Shown in pieces: positions 35,171 to 44,092 of a DNA stretch of 64,000 bases. A model generated the notes under the pieces. That model ran no database searches. It worked only from the letters and a program-made list of their open reading frames with translations, and was not told the DNA's origin. Position 1 is the stretch's first letter, and each line of letters opens with the position of its first letter. Source of the DNA: Streptomyces sp. NBC_00490. Its GTDB lineage: Bacteria; Actinomycetota; Actinomycetes; Streptomycetales; Streptomycetaceae. The stretch is taken from positions 1,674,001 to 1,738,000 of the forward strand of contig NZ_CP107869.1 of the NCBI RefSeq assembly GCF_036013645.1, in the 5' to 3' direction. A program made the position numbers and the translations under genes.

Positions 35171-37609
35171 ATGGCACAGGGCACGGTCCAGGTGACGCAC
35201 ACCGGTACCTCGCGGTGGCGGCGCCGCACGGGTGAGTACGCATCGCTCGCCGCCGCCCTGGAGGCCGCGGCCGACGGCGACGTCCTCACGGTCGCCCCCG
35301 GCACCTACCGGGAGAACCTCGTCGTGCAGCGGGCGGTGACCCTGCGCGGGCCTGAGGGCTCCCCCGGCTCGGTGCGGATCGCGCCCCTCGACGGGGTGCC
35401 GCTGACCGTGCGCGCCTCGGCGGTGGTCCAGGACCTGCACGTGGAGGGCCAGGACGCGGCAGCGCCCGCGCTGCTCGTCGAGGAGGGCACCCCGGAGCTG
35501 ACGGACATCCGGATCGTCACCCGGTCCGCGGCCGGGATAGAGGTGCGCGGCGGCGCCCGGCCCACCGTGCGGCGCTGCACCGTCGACAACCCGGCCGGGA
35601 TCGGCATCGCCGTACTCGACGACGGGGGCGGCGTGTTCGAGGAGTGCGAGGTCGTGGCGGCCGGCCAGGCCGGCGTCGCGGTCCGCGGCGGGGCCCATCC
35701 GCGCCTGGAGCGCTGCCGGGTGCATCACGCGTCGGGTGTGGGCCTGTCGGTGACCGGGGAGAACTCCGCGCTGGAAGCGGTGGGTTGCGAGGTCTACGAG
35801 GTCCGTGGCAGCGGGGTGCAGATCACCGGCAAGGCCACCGCGCACCTCACCGACTGCGATGTGCACCGCACCACCGGGGACGGCGTCACGCTCGACACGG
35901 ACGCCGTGCTGACCCTGGCCGACTGCACCATCCACGACATCCCCGAGAACGCGGTGGACCTCAGGTCGCGTGCCGTCCTCACCCTCACACGCACGACGGT
36001 GCGCCGGTTCGGGCGCAACGGCCTGTCGGTGTGGGATCCGGGCACGCGCGTGGACGCCAACCAGTGCGAGATCTTCGACAGCACCGGCGACTATCCCGCG
36101 GTGTGGGTGAGCGACGGGGCGACCGTGGTGCTGGACTCGTGCCGGGTGCACGACGTGCCGGACGCGCTGTTCGTCCTGGACCGCGGCTCCCGCGCGGACG
36201 TCGTCGACAGCGACCTCTCCCAGGTGCGCAACACCGCGGTGTCGGTGAGCGACGGAGCCACCGCGCAACTCGACGACTGCCGTATCCGGGACGCGGCCAC
36301 CGGCGCCTGGTTCCGGGACCACGGCAGTGGCGGCACCCTCAACAACTGCACGGTGGACGGCACCCAGACCGGCGTGATCGTCACCAAGGGCGCCGACCCG
36401 ACGATCGAGCGGTGCACGGTCGACTCCCCCGCCGAGGCGGGCTTCTACGTGTCGGCGGGCGGCCGGGGCAGCTTCCTCAACTGCCGGGTCACCGGCAGCG
36501 GCGGCTACGGCTTCCATGTGATCGACGGGTCCCGTACGACGCTCAGGAAGTGCCGCACGGAGCGGTGCGCACGGGGCGGTTACGAGTTCGCGGACGCCGG
36601 CCCGGACACGGGATCCGGCGTCGGCCCGGTCGTCGAGGACTGCACGAGCGACGAGAGCGCGGGGCTGCGCCCGTCCGCCGACCCGGAGCCCGTCGTGCAG
36701 ACGGCGAGCCAGTCCCCCGGTCTGCTCGGCGCGATCCCCGGGCAGCGCATCACCGAGCCGGAGCAGCCTGCCGCCCCCGCCGAGCCGGAGCAGCCCGCGC
36801 GCACCTCCCAGGCCGTCATGGGCGAACTCGACGCCCTGGTGGGCCTGGACAGCGTCAAGCGCGAGGTGCGGGCCCTCACCGACATGATCGAGGTCGGCCG
36901 GCGCCGCCGGGAGGCGGGCCTCAAGGCGGCCTCGGTCAAACGCCACCTGGTCTTCACCGGCTCCCCCGGAACCGGCAAGACGACGGTCGCCCGCCTCTAC
37001 GGCGAGATCCTCGCCTCCCTCGGTGTCCTGGAGAAGGGCCACCTCGTCGAGGTGTCCCGCGTCGACCTGGTCGGCGAGCACATCGGCTCCACCGCGATCC
37101 GCACCCAGGAGGCCTTCGACAAGGCGCGCGGCGGTGTGCTGTTCATCGACGAGGCGTACGCGCTCTCCCCCGAGGACTCCGGCCGCGACTTCGGCAAGGA
37201 GGCCATCGACACCCTGGTGAAGCTCATGGAGGACCACCGGGACGCGGTCGTGGTGATCGTCGCGGGCTACACGGCCGAGATGGAGCGGTTCCTCTCGGTC
37301 AACCCCGGGGTGGCGTCCCGCTTCTCACGGACCATCACCTTCGGCGACTACACCCCCGACGAACTGCTGCGGATCGTGGAGCAGCAGGCCGACGAGCACG
37401 AGTACCGACTGGCGTCGGGCGCGCCGGAGGCTCTCCTCAAGTACTTCACGGCGATCCCCAAGGGCCCCGCCTTCGGCAACGGCCGCACCGCCCGCCAGAC
37501 GTTCGAGGCCATGGTCGAGCGGCACGCGAGCCGCGTCGCCCAGTTCGCGGAGCCCAGCACGGACGATCTGACGCTGCTGTACGCGGAGGACCTGCCGGAG
37601 CTCGGCTGA
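35171..37609 (+). CDS. Parallel beta-helix repeat protein fused to a CbbX/EccA-type AAA ATPase
   Basis: This 812-aa protein joins two unrelated modules. Residues ~20-520 are a right-handed parallel beta-helix of about 20-25-residue repeats rich in 'CxVxx..GxGVxVxxGA' patterns, as in pectate-lyase-like folds but without a recognisable lyase site. A Pro/Glu/Gln linker leads to an AAA domain (~552-812). Walker A is GSPGTGKTT (~596), Walker B is VLFIDEAY (~656), and the sensor region includes NPGVASRFSRTI, as in CbbX, SpoVK and type VII EccA. The ATG at 35171 is preferred by domain start; 35138 is possible. I infer that the helix is a scaffold or recognition surface driven by the ATPase. Confidence 0.88.
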   Translation: MAQGTVQVTHTGTSRWRRRTGEYASLAAALEAAADGDVLTVAPGTYRENLVVQRAVTLRGPEGSPGSVRIAPLDGVPLTVRASAVVQDLHVEGQDAAAPALLVEEGTPELTDIRIVTRSAAGIEVRGGARPTVRRCTVDNPAGIGIAVLDDGGGVFEECEVVAAGQAGVAVRGGAHPRLERCRVHHASGVGLSVTGENSALEAVGCEVYEVRGSGVQITGKATAHLTDCDVHRTTGDGVTLDTDAVLTLADCTIHDIPENAVDLRSRAVLTLTRTTVRRFGRNGLSVWDPGTRVDANQCEIFDSTGDYPAVWVSDGATVVLDSCRVHDVPDALFVLDRGSRADVVDSDLSQVRNTAVSVSDGATAQLDDCRIRDAATGAWFRDHGSGGTLNNCTVDGTQTGVIVTKGADPTIERCTVDSPAEAGFYVSAGGRGSFLNCRVTGSGGYGFHVIDGSRTTLRKCRTERCARGGYEFADAGPDTGSGVGPVVEDCTSDESAGLRPSADPEPVVQTASQSPGLLGAIPGQRITEPEQPAAPAEPEQPARTSQAVMGELDALVGLDSVKREVRALTDMIEVGRRRREAGLKAASVKRHLVFTGSPGTGKTTVARLYGEILASLGVLEKGHLVEVSRVDLVGEHIGSTAIRTQEAFDKARGGVLFIDEAYALSPEDSGRDFGKEAIDTLVKLMEDHRDAVVVIVAGYTAEMERFLSVNPGVASRFSRTITFGDYTPDELLRIVEQQADEHEYRLASGAPEALLKYFTAIPKGPAFGNGRTARQTFEAMVERHASRVAQFAEPSTDDLTLLYAEDLPELG

Positions 37610-37618
37610 CCTGAGCGG

Positions 37619-39910
37619 CTACCGCTGCGCCGGTACGTCCGGACGCAGCCGGGCCAGCAGCTTCGTCCGCTCCTGCGCGAAGCCGGGGTCGGCCTGGTAG
37701 TCGGAGTGGCCCAGGATCGGTGTGGGCAGCGGGTGCTGCTCGGTGCGGCCGTAGGCCAGCGGGTCCTCGAGGGGTTCGTGGTCGACCTCGGGGCCGCATT
37801 CGCCAGGCAGTCGGACCGGGCCGCCGATGGGGTCGGTGGGTCGGTACAGGTTGCGCCAGCAGGCGACGTCGTGGTGCAGGGCGCTGAGCGCGGCCGGCCC
37901 GAAGTGGGCGGGGAACCAGCGGCCGTAGAGCCGCTCGAGCGGTGAGCCGTACGTCAGCAGCGCGACCCGCCTGCGGTCGGCCGGCGTCAGCTGCCAGGCC
38001 GCCGCGGCGGCGAGGACGCTGCCCTGGGAGTGCCCGGAGATCACCAGACGGCCGCCGGTGGCGCGGGTCCAGGTGGCTATCCGCCAGGTCAGGTCGGGCA
38101 CCGCGCGCTCGGCGTAGCAGGGCGGCGAGAAGGGGTGGGCGGCGCGCGGCCAGAACGTGCCGACGTCCCACAGGATGCCGATGGTACGGCGTGCGGAGGG
38201 GTCCTTGTAGGCGCGTCGGCCCCAGGTGACGAACAGTATGAAGCCGAACCCGATCAGCCAGGAGCCGAGCGCCTGCGCGGTGTCGGCGGCGCCCTGGACG
38301 AAGGCGTACGTCCGGTCCGCCGCCTCGCCGGGTGTTTTGCCGGTGGCGAGGGCGCCCACCAGTGCGGCGGCGCCCAGGAGCAGGGTGGTGGCGGAGGTGA
38401 CGGCGACGATCAGCGGGGCCCGGTCGGTGAGTGCGGCCAGCGCGCGGGCGTTGGCGATACGCCGGGTGCGGGCGCGGTCCTTGGGCTTGTCCGGGTAGTC
38501 GCGGTCCACGGCGGCCAGTTCGGTGCGGCGCAGCTGCCAGGTGCGGCGTCCCAGCCAGCCGCACAGCACCAGCAGGACGACGATGAGCGGCGGGATCACG
38601 GACGCCTGCCAGGTCAGCAGGACGGGTGGTCCGGTGATGGTGGTTCCGGTGCCGTCCAGCCAGTCGGCCACGCGCTGGGACACTCCGCCGGACATCACCC
38701 CGCCGAGGGCGCAGGCGAGCATCGCGACGGCGGGCCCGCCCAGGCCGCGCATGGCGGCGCGCGGGTCGGGGTGGGTGCGGTGCAGGGTGTGGGCCACGAC
38801 GGCCATGACGATCACGATCAGTCCCTGGCCCAGGGCGATGGTGCCGAAGGTGGCGTCGCCGGGCAGCCGCCCCCGCGACTCCCATCCCGGGCGGTCCCAG
38901 CCGGCGTAGAGCATGGTCAGGGCGAGCAGGCCGAGCGCGGCGAGCGGCAGACGTCGTACGAGGTGCTCGTCGAGCTCCCGGTCGAGGCGGTTCTCGCTGC
39001 GGCCGCGGCGGCAGACCACCCAGACGACCATGACCGCGCCGCCGGCCAGCGCCACCATCAGGAGCCGGCCCAGCGCGTCGAGCAGGGCAGGTCCGTCGGG
39101 TCGGCGGTCGAAGCGGGCCGCCGCGGAGCCGACGGCCGCGGCGACCGTGAGCAGGGCCGCGGCGGTGTGGGCGGCACGCAGCCGGGCCACCAGTCGGCGT
39201 CCGTACCAGAAGCCGGGGCGGCCGAGGGCGGTGCGGGCCGTGTCCTCGTCGGGCTCGGCCGGGCGGGACATCGGCGCCTGCGACTCGTAGGCGTTCCAGG
39301 TGCGGTGGGACAGGTACCACAGCAGGCAGGTGAGCACGGCGGGGAGCAGGGCGGCGAGGGCGAGTCTGCGGCCGGGGCGGCTCCACCAGCCGCCGTCGGA
39401 GACGGTCGGCGACAGGAAGCCCAGCCAGGAATGCCGGTCGGCACACGCGCGGGTGCCCGCGCACTGCCATGCCGTGAGATCGAGGGCCACCTCGCAGACG
39501 GCCGCGACCAGCAGCACCGTCAGGGACAGTCCCGCCAGTCGCACCAGCAGCCCGTACAGCCGGACCGTGCGGGTGCGGCCGCGGGCGGCGGGGCGCATCC
39601 AGTGGGCGAGGTTGACCACCATGAACGGGAGCAGCAGCAGCCACAGGGCGCGCGAGGCGTTGCCGGAGGTGAGGTTGCACCAGACGTAGGCCTCGGGCAC
39701 CGGCTCGCGCCGCGGGTTGCCGGGTCCGGTGTCGGCCTCGGCGTCGTCGGCGCGCCGGAACACGGCCGCCGTGTCGTCGCCGGTGATCCGTACCGTCCGC
39801 GGATCGTCGAGCATCTTCTCGGGCGTCGTACCGCCCACCCCGTGGACCAGCAGCTCCAGTGCGAAGCCCTCCGGCCCGCCCGTCGAGGCACGTTCCTGCG
39901 CATGTTCCAC
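37619..39910 (-). CDS. Large membrane protein with alpha/beta-hydrolase motifs
   Basis: This 763-aa protein combines an N-terminal hydrolase-like strand (ELLVHGVGGTTPEKML, which resembles an oxyanion-hole region), about 10 transmembrane helices and a C-terminal nucleophile elbow GHSQG (Ser ~626). It may thus be a split or membrane-inserted lipase/esterase. A His late in the chain could complete a triad but is not identified with confidence. The GTG at 39910 follows GGGGGAAGAG. The function is unknown. It ends 10 bases from the convergent beta-helix/AAA gene. Confidence 0.6.
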   Translation of the reverse strand: MEHAQERASTGGPEGFALELLVHGVGGTTPEKMLDDPRTVRITGDDTAAVFRRADDAEADTGPGNPRREPVPEAYVWCNLTSGNASRALWLLLLPFMVVNLAHWMRPAARGRTRTVRLYGLLVRLAGLSLTVLLVAAVCEVALDLTAWQCAGTRACADRHSWLGFLSPTVSDGGWWSRPGRRLALAALLPAVLTCLLWYLSHRTWNAYESQAPMSRPAEPDEDTARTALGRPGFWYGRRLVARLRAAHTAAALLTVAAAVGSAAARFDRRPDGPALLDALGRLLMVALAGGAVMVVWVVCRRGRSENRLDRELDEHLVRRLPLAALGLLALTMLYAGWDRPGWESRGRLPGDATFGTIALGQGLIVIVMAVVAHTLHRTHPDPRAAMRGLGGPAVAMLACALGGVMSGGVSQRVADWLDGTGTTITGPPVLLTWQASVIPPLIVVLLVLCGWLGRRTWQLRRTELAAVDRDYPDKPKDRARTRRIANARALAALTDRAPLIVAVTSATTLLLGAAALVGALATGKTPGEAADRTYAFVQGAADTAQALGSWLIGFGFILFVTWGRRAYKDPSARRTIGILWDVGTFWPRAAHPFSPPCYAERAVPDLTWRIATWTRATGGRLVISGHSQGSVLAAAAAWQLTPADRRRVALLTYGSPLERLYGRWFPAHFGPAALSALHHDVACWRNLYRPTDPIGGPVRLPGECGPEVDHEPLEDPLAYGRTEQHPLPTPILGHSDYQADPGFAQERTKLLARLRPDVPAQR

Positions 39911-39953
39911 TGTGTCGCTCTTCCCCCGTGACGCGCCGTCCGCATATGTCGGT

Positions 39954-40020
39954 GCGGCCTCAAGGATCTCCGCTGAGGCCGCGCCCTACACCTCTCGTCA
40001 CGGAATCTCCCCGTTCCGTG
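39954..40020. promoter_or_regulatory. Two hairpins upstream of the membrane hydrolase gene
   Basis: The first has arms GCGGCCTCA and TGAGGCCGC (9 bp, 39954-39982). The second has CACGGAA and TTCCGTG (7 bp, 39999-40020). Both lie in the 292-base divergent region between the hydrolase and DeoR genes and could form in either transcript. Two copies of GTGACGGTCGG (40020-40030 and 40066-40076) follow. Nothing else is recognisable in this gap. Confidence 0.35.
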
Positions 40021-40202
40021 TGACGGTCGGGACGGAGGATACGGCCGAAGTGACATGAGCGCGTCGTGACGGTCGGTGGCGCGACCGGTACCGTGCCGTG
40101 CGAGGATGGGGCGTCCATGCACCGGGAGCGGCGAGAATGTCCTCGTCGGAGCAGGTGTGCGGGGCGTGTCGGACGGGTTGAGGCGAAAGGACCGGAGCGT
40201 AC

Positions 40203-41033
40203 GTGAGCGAGAATCAGAACCTCCTCGCGGAGCAGCGGCGCGCGCTCATCCTGGACGAGGTCCGGCGTCGCGGCGGCGTCCGGGTCAACGAGCTGACCCG
40301 CAAGCTCGGCGTGTCGGACATGACCGTGCGTCGTGATCTCGACGCGCTCGCCCGGCAGGGTGTTCTGGAGAAGGTGCACGGCGGCGCGGTCCCGGTGGTC
40401 GAGGCGAGCACGCACGAGCCGGGTTTCGAGGCCAAGTCGGGCCTGGAACTGACCGCCAAGGAGGACATCGCGCGAGCGGCGGCCGAACTGGTGGCCCCGG
40501 GCTCCGCGATCGCCCTCTCGGGCGGTACGACGACGTACGCGCTCGCCCACCATCTGCTCGACGTGCCGGACCTCACGGTCGTCACCAACTCGGTGCGGGT
40601 GGCCGACGTCTTCCACGCGGCGCAGCGCACCACGGGCCCCCGCCAGGGTGCGGCCACGGTCGTGCTGACCGGCGGTGTGCGGACGCCGTCCGACTCGCTG
40701 GTGGGCCCGGTGGCCGACCAGGCGATCGCGGCGCTCCACTTCGACGTGCTGTTCCTCGGGGTCCACGGGATATCGGTCGAGGCCGGGCTGTCCACGCCGA
40801 ACCTCGCCGAGGCGGAGACCAACCGCCGTCTGGTGCAGTCGGCGCGGCGGGTCGTGGTGGTCGCCGACCACACCAAGTGGGGCACGGTGGGCCTGAGTTC
40901 GTTCGCGGCGCTGGAGCAGGTCGACACGCTGGTGACGGACGCGGGGCTGCCGACGGCGGCGCGCGAGGAGGTCGCCGAGCATCTGCGGCGGCTGGTGGTG
41001 GCCGGTGAGCCCGGTGGGGCCGCAGACAGCTGA
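40203..41033 (+). CDS. DeoR/GlpR-family transcriptional regulator
   Basis: This 276-aa protein has an N-terminal winged helix-turn-helix (residues ~8-62, RVNELTRKLGVSDMTVRRDLDAL) and a DeoRC sugar-phosphate sensor domain (~80-245) with the GGTTT phosphate-binding loop. The GTG at 40203 follows AGGACCGGAG. Such repressors respond to phosphorylated sugars. No sugar genes adjoin it, so the target is unknown. The direct repeat GTGACGGTCGG upstream might be an autoregulatory site. Confidence 0.9.
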   Translation: MSENQNLLAEQRRALILDEVRRRGGVRVNELTRKLGVSDMTVRRDLDALARQGVLEKVHGGAVPVVEASTHEPGFEAKSGLELTAKEDIARAAAELVAPGSAIALSGGTTTYALAHHLLDVPDLTVVTNSVRVADVFHAAQRTTGPRQGAATVVLTGGVRTPSDSLVGPVADQAIAALHFDVLFLGVHGISVEAGLSTPNLAEAETNRRLVQSARRVVVVADHTKWGTVGLSSFAALEQVDTLVTDAGLPTAAREEVAEHLRRLVVAGEPGGAADS

Positions 41034-41085
41034 CTGGCTGTCAGTTAGGGTGTCACCCCTGTGTCGTCGCCTGGGGGGTGTGACC

Positions 41086-41556
41086 GTGGCTCACCAACTG
41101 CGTGCCGTGGGGCTCGACTTCATCGAGGTCGCTCCTGTGCGCCTGGTCTTCGCCCGGGAGATGTCCGCCGGCCCGGAGGCCGTCTACCGGGCCCTCGCCG
41201 ACGATGTGCCGGGCTGGGCGCAGTGGTTCCCGGCGGTCACCTTCGCCCGGCCGACCGGCGACGGCTCGACACGCGAGGTCCGGCTCAGGGGCGGCGGACG
41301 CTTCCAGGAGACGATCATCGCGGCGAAGGAGCCCGAGGTGTACGCCTACCGTGTCGACGTGGCGAACACGCCCGGCGTCCACGCCCTCGCCGAGGAGTGG
41401 CGGCTCACCCCCGCAGGGACGGGCACCCTGGTGCGCTGGACCTTCGCCCTCGACGGCACGGCCCCGGTCCGCTTCCTGGCGAAGCTCGGACGCGCCGGGC
41501 TGGGGCGGGCGTTCCGGGGCGCGGTCACCGCACTGGACCGGCGTATCGCCGTCTAG
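41086..41556 (+). CDS. SRPBCC-family polyketide-cyclase/dehydrase-like protein
   Basis: This 156-aa START/Bet-v1-like fold protein contains the typical segments [18 protein letters not shown] at the N-terminus and [20 protein letters not shown] in the core. It probably binds a hydrophobic small molecule. The GTG at 41086 follows GGGGGG by seven bases; an in-frame GTG six bases earlier is too close. It lies 52 bases after the DeoR gene. Its stop overlaps that of the convergent cds1 gene by three bases. Confidence 0.8.
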   Translation: MAHQLRAVGLDFIEVAPVRLVFAREMSAGPEAVYRALADDVPGWAQWFPAVTFARPTGDGSTREVRLRGGGRFQETIIAAKEPEVYAYRVDVANTPGVHALAEEWRLTPAGTGTLVRWTFALDGTAPVRFLAKLGRAGLGRAFRGAVTALDRRIAV

Positions 41557-42677
41557 CAGGGCCAGACACCCGTTTCCAGCAGCGATTCGATCGCCGCCGC
41601 GTACGGCTGGATGTCCAGACCCTGTTCGGCCAGCCACGCGTCCGAGTAGTACTTGTCGAGATACCGGTCCCCCGGGTCGCACAGCAGTGTCACCACGCTG
41701 CCCCGGCGCCCCTCGGCCACCATCTCGGCGACGATCTTCAGCGCGCTCCACAGCCCGGTGCCGGTCGAGCCGCCCGCCTTGCGGCCGATGGCCTGTTCCA
41801 GTGCCCGTACGGCAGCGACGCTGGCGGCGTCGGGGACCTTCATCATCCGGTCGACGGCGCCGGGCACGAAGCTCGGTTCCATGCGCGGCCGGCCGATGCC
41901 CTCGATGCGGGAGCCGCAGTCGCAGGTGACGTCCGGATCGCCGGTGGTCCAGCCCTCGAAGAAACAGGAGTTCTCCGGGTCGGCGACACAGATGCGGGTG
42001 TCGCGCTGGGTGTAGTGGACGTATCGGGCGATGGTCGCCGAGGTGCCGCCGGTGCCGGCCGTGGCGACGATCCACGCGGGTTCCGGGAACCGCTCCAGCT
42101 CCAGCTGGCGGAAAATGGATTCGGCGATGTTGTTGTTGCCGCGCCAGTCCGTGGCCCGTTCCGCGTAGGTGAACTGGTCCATGTAGTGGCCGCCGGTGTC
42201 CACCGCGAGCCGGGCCGACTCCTCGTACATCCTGCGCGAGTCGTCCACGAAGTGGCACCGGCCGCCGTGGAACTCGATGAGGCGGATCTTCTCGGCGCTG
42301 GTCGTGCGCGGCATGACGGCGATGAAGGGCACGCCGATCAGTCCGGCGAAGTACGCCTCGGAGACGGCCGTCGAGCCGCTGGACGCCTCGATCACCGGGC
42401 GGCCGGGCCGAATCCAGCCATTGCACAGGCCGTACAGGAACAGGGAGCGGGCCAGGCGGTGCTTGAGGCTGCCGGTCGGGTGGGTCGACTCGTCCTTGAG
42501 GTACAGGTCGATGCCCCACTGCTCCGGCAGCGGGAAGCGCAGGAGGTGCGTGTCGGCCGAGCGGTTGGCATCGGCCTGGACCTTGCGGACGGCCTCTTTC
42601 AGCCAGGCACGGTAGGCGGCGTCGCTGTGGTCAACGTCGAGGGTGGCGCCGGTCCGGATCTGCTGGGGGGTGCTCAC
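41553..42677 (-). CDS. cds1: PLP-dependent L-cysteine desulfhydrase Cds1-like
   Basis: This 374-aa fold-type II PLP enzyme has its PLP Lys at residue 72 ([20 protein letters not shown]) and the glycine-rich phosphate loop [12 protein letters not shown]. The segments [31 protein letters not shown] and [14 protein letters not shown] closely match mycobacterial Cds1 (Rv3684 type). Cds1 splits cysteine to pyruvate, ammonia and sulfide and supports redox and respiratory balance. It is a single leftward gene, with a 332-base gap before the next divergent gene. Confidence 0.88.
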   Translation of the reverse strand: MSTPQQIRTGATLDVDHSDAAYRAWLKEAVRKVQADANRSADTHLLRFPLPEQWGIDLYLKDESTHPTGSLKHRLARSLFLYGLCNGWIRPGRPVIEASSGSTAVSEAYFAGLIGVPFIAVMPRTTSAEKIRLIEFHGGRCHFVDDSRRMYEESARLAVDTGGHYMDQFTYAERATDWRGNNNIAESIFRQLELERFPEPAWIVATAGTGGTSATIARYVHYTQRDTRICVADPENSCFFEGWTTGDPDVTCDCGSRIEGIGRPRMEPSFVPGAVDRMMKVPDAASVAAVRALEQAIGRKAGGSTGTGLWSALKIVAEMVAEGRRGSVVTLLCDPGDRYLDKYYSDAWLAEQGLDIQPYAAAIESLLETGVWPC

Positions 42678-43009
42678 GGCGGGGCTCCTTAGGCTTCGCG
42701 CCGACGGCGGATCGCGCTGTCGACACTTCGATCATAAGCACCTCCCGCACCCTTCTCACCTGCATAAACACACCTTTGAGCACCCCAAAGGCCACCCTGG
42801 GGGCCGGGCTCCGCAAGACCATGGGGGCGCATTCGGACGAGTGCTCCGGACTTGCGTACCGGGGGTCGCGTGCGCACTGGTGCTCGACGCCGGGTGCGGG
42901 CAGACTGCACCGAACGGGACACGCCGGTCCCGGACGGGGGCGCACACTGGGACACGTGACCAGCCGGATCATGGGCCGGCACACCGAGAGCGCACTAGGG
43001 GGCGGGAGC

Positions 43010-43333
43010 ATGGCGGAGCCGGAGTTCACGGCCACGGGCGTGCGGATCGGGAAGCGGCTGCGTTCGCTCACCCGGGCCGGACAGGTCCGGATCAGCGACG
43101 GCAGGCTGGAGTTGCTCACCAGCTACGGCAGCGAGATCGACAGCGCGCCGGTGCAGGCGGTGCGGGCGTCCAAACCCTGGTTCGCCGCCGACGACCGGGC
43201 CCTCGCCGACCTCAACGGCAAGCGGTATCTGCTGACGCTCGGCGATCACGATCCAGCGCCGGGCGAGCCGGGTCCCCCCGCGGCACGCCGGTTCATCGAG
43301 GCCGTACGGAAGGCCGCGGGACGTCACGGGTGA
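43010..43333 (+). CDS. Conserved hypothetical protein (107 aa)
   Basis: No domain is recognised. The protein is small, soluble and mixed alpha/beta, with the conserved-looking stretch APVQAVRASKPWFAADDRAL and a C-terminal helix (RRFIEAVRKAAGRHG). The ATG at 43010 has a strong GGGGGCGGGAG site. The frame is open to 42776 but that part lacks coding character. The 332 bases between 42678 and 43009 hold the divergent promoters and no other gene. Confidence 0.65.
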   Translation: MAEPEFTATGVRIGKRLRSLTRAGQVRISDGRLELLTSYGSEIDSAPVQAVRASKPWFAADDRALADLNGKRYLLTLGDHDPAPGEPGPPAARRFIEAVRKAAGRHG

Positions 43334-43520
43334 GGCACCGCGAGTTGCGGGATCCCACCCCCTGAGTCACGCTGTTCACACGTCACTCTGGGTTTACCGG
43401 CGATAACGCTGCGAACCAGCCCGCCGGGCATGGCAGCAGGCAGCCGCTTCACCAGGCGCCTTGCTGGATCGATCCGAACTCCGTGTTCTTCCGGACCTCT
43501 TCAGTCGGGGAGTCGCAGCC

Positions 43521-44060
43521 GTGATCAGTCACCCAAGCAGGCACTGCACGGTGGAGCTCCAAGCCCTGCCGTCGCGGATCGGCCAGGTCCGCAGAATCGT
43601 CTCTGCGCAGTTGCGCTACTGGCATCTCGACCCCCTCATAGACCGGGCCGCGCTCGGTGTGACAGAGCTCTTGACCAACGTCCACCGGCACGCCCAGCCC
43701 GACAAGATGTGCACCGTGGAGATCGAGCTGGTCCTCGACCGGCTCATGGTCTCGGTGCACGACCACGACCCGCGTCTGCCGGTCGTGGAAGACATGCCCG
43801 ACGACCTCCTGGAAGCCGAGACGCTCGCCACCCGTGGGCGGGGGCTCGCCATGGTGGCCGCCTTCAGCGAGAGCTGGGGCGTGCGGCCGGACGGGGAGGC
43901 GGGCAAGGTCGTGTGGTTCGCGCTGTCCGCTCCCGCTGCCGTGAAAGCCGGGGCGGGGCGTCCGCCGCGGCGTCTCGCGGAGAAGACACCTCGGGTGTTC
44001 GCCGAGGTCGACGCCCTGAGGACCGAACATGCTCCCGCCCGGTCGGCCGTTGTCGGCTGA
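43521..44060 (+). CDS. HATPase anti-sigma-factor-like kinase
   Basis: This 179-aa protein has a GHKL ATPase domain of the RsbW/SpoIIAB type. The N-box is in LGVTELLTNVHRHAQPD, the G1 box in VHDHDPRLP, and the glycine box in TRGRGLAMV, followed by SESWGVRPD. Such proteins bind or phosphorylate sigma-factor antagonists and are very numerous in streptomycetes. The GTG at 43521 follows GGGGAG; a TTG at 43461 is less likely. No sigma or anti-anti-sigma gene adjoins it. Confidence 0.88.
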   Translation: MISHPSRHCTVELQALPSRIGQVRRIVSAQLRYWHLDPLIDRAALGVTELLTNVHRHAQPDKMCTVEIELVLDRLMVSVHDHDPRLPVVEDMPDDLLEAETLATRGRGLAMVAAFSESWGVRPDGEAGKVVWFALSAPAAVKAGAGRPPRRLAEKTPRVFAEVDALRTEHAPARSAVVG

Positions 44061-44092
44061 CCGGGCGGTGACATCCTGTGGCGGCCCCTGTC

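Noticed and set aside
42776..43009. Upstream extension of the 107-aa gene to an ATG at 42776
   Set aside because: The added residues are Gly/Arg/Ser/His-rich with no family features, while the ATG at 43010 has a strong ribosome-binding site.
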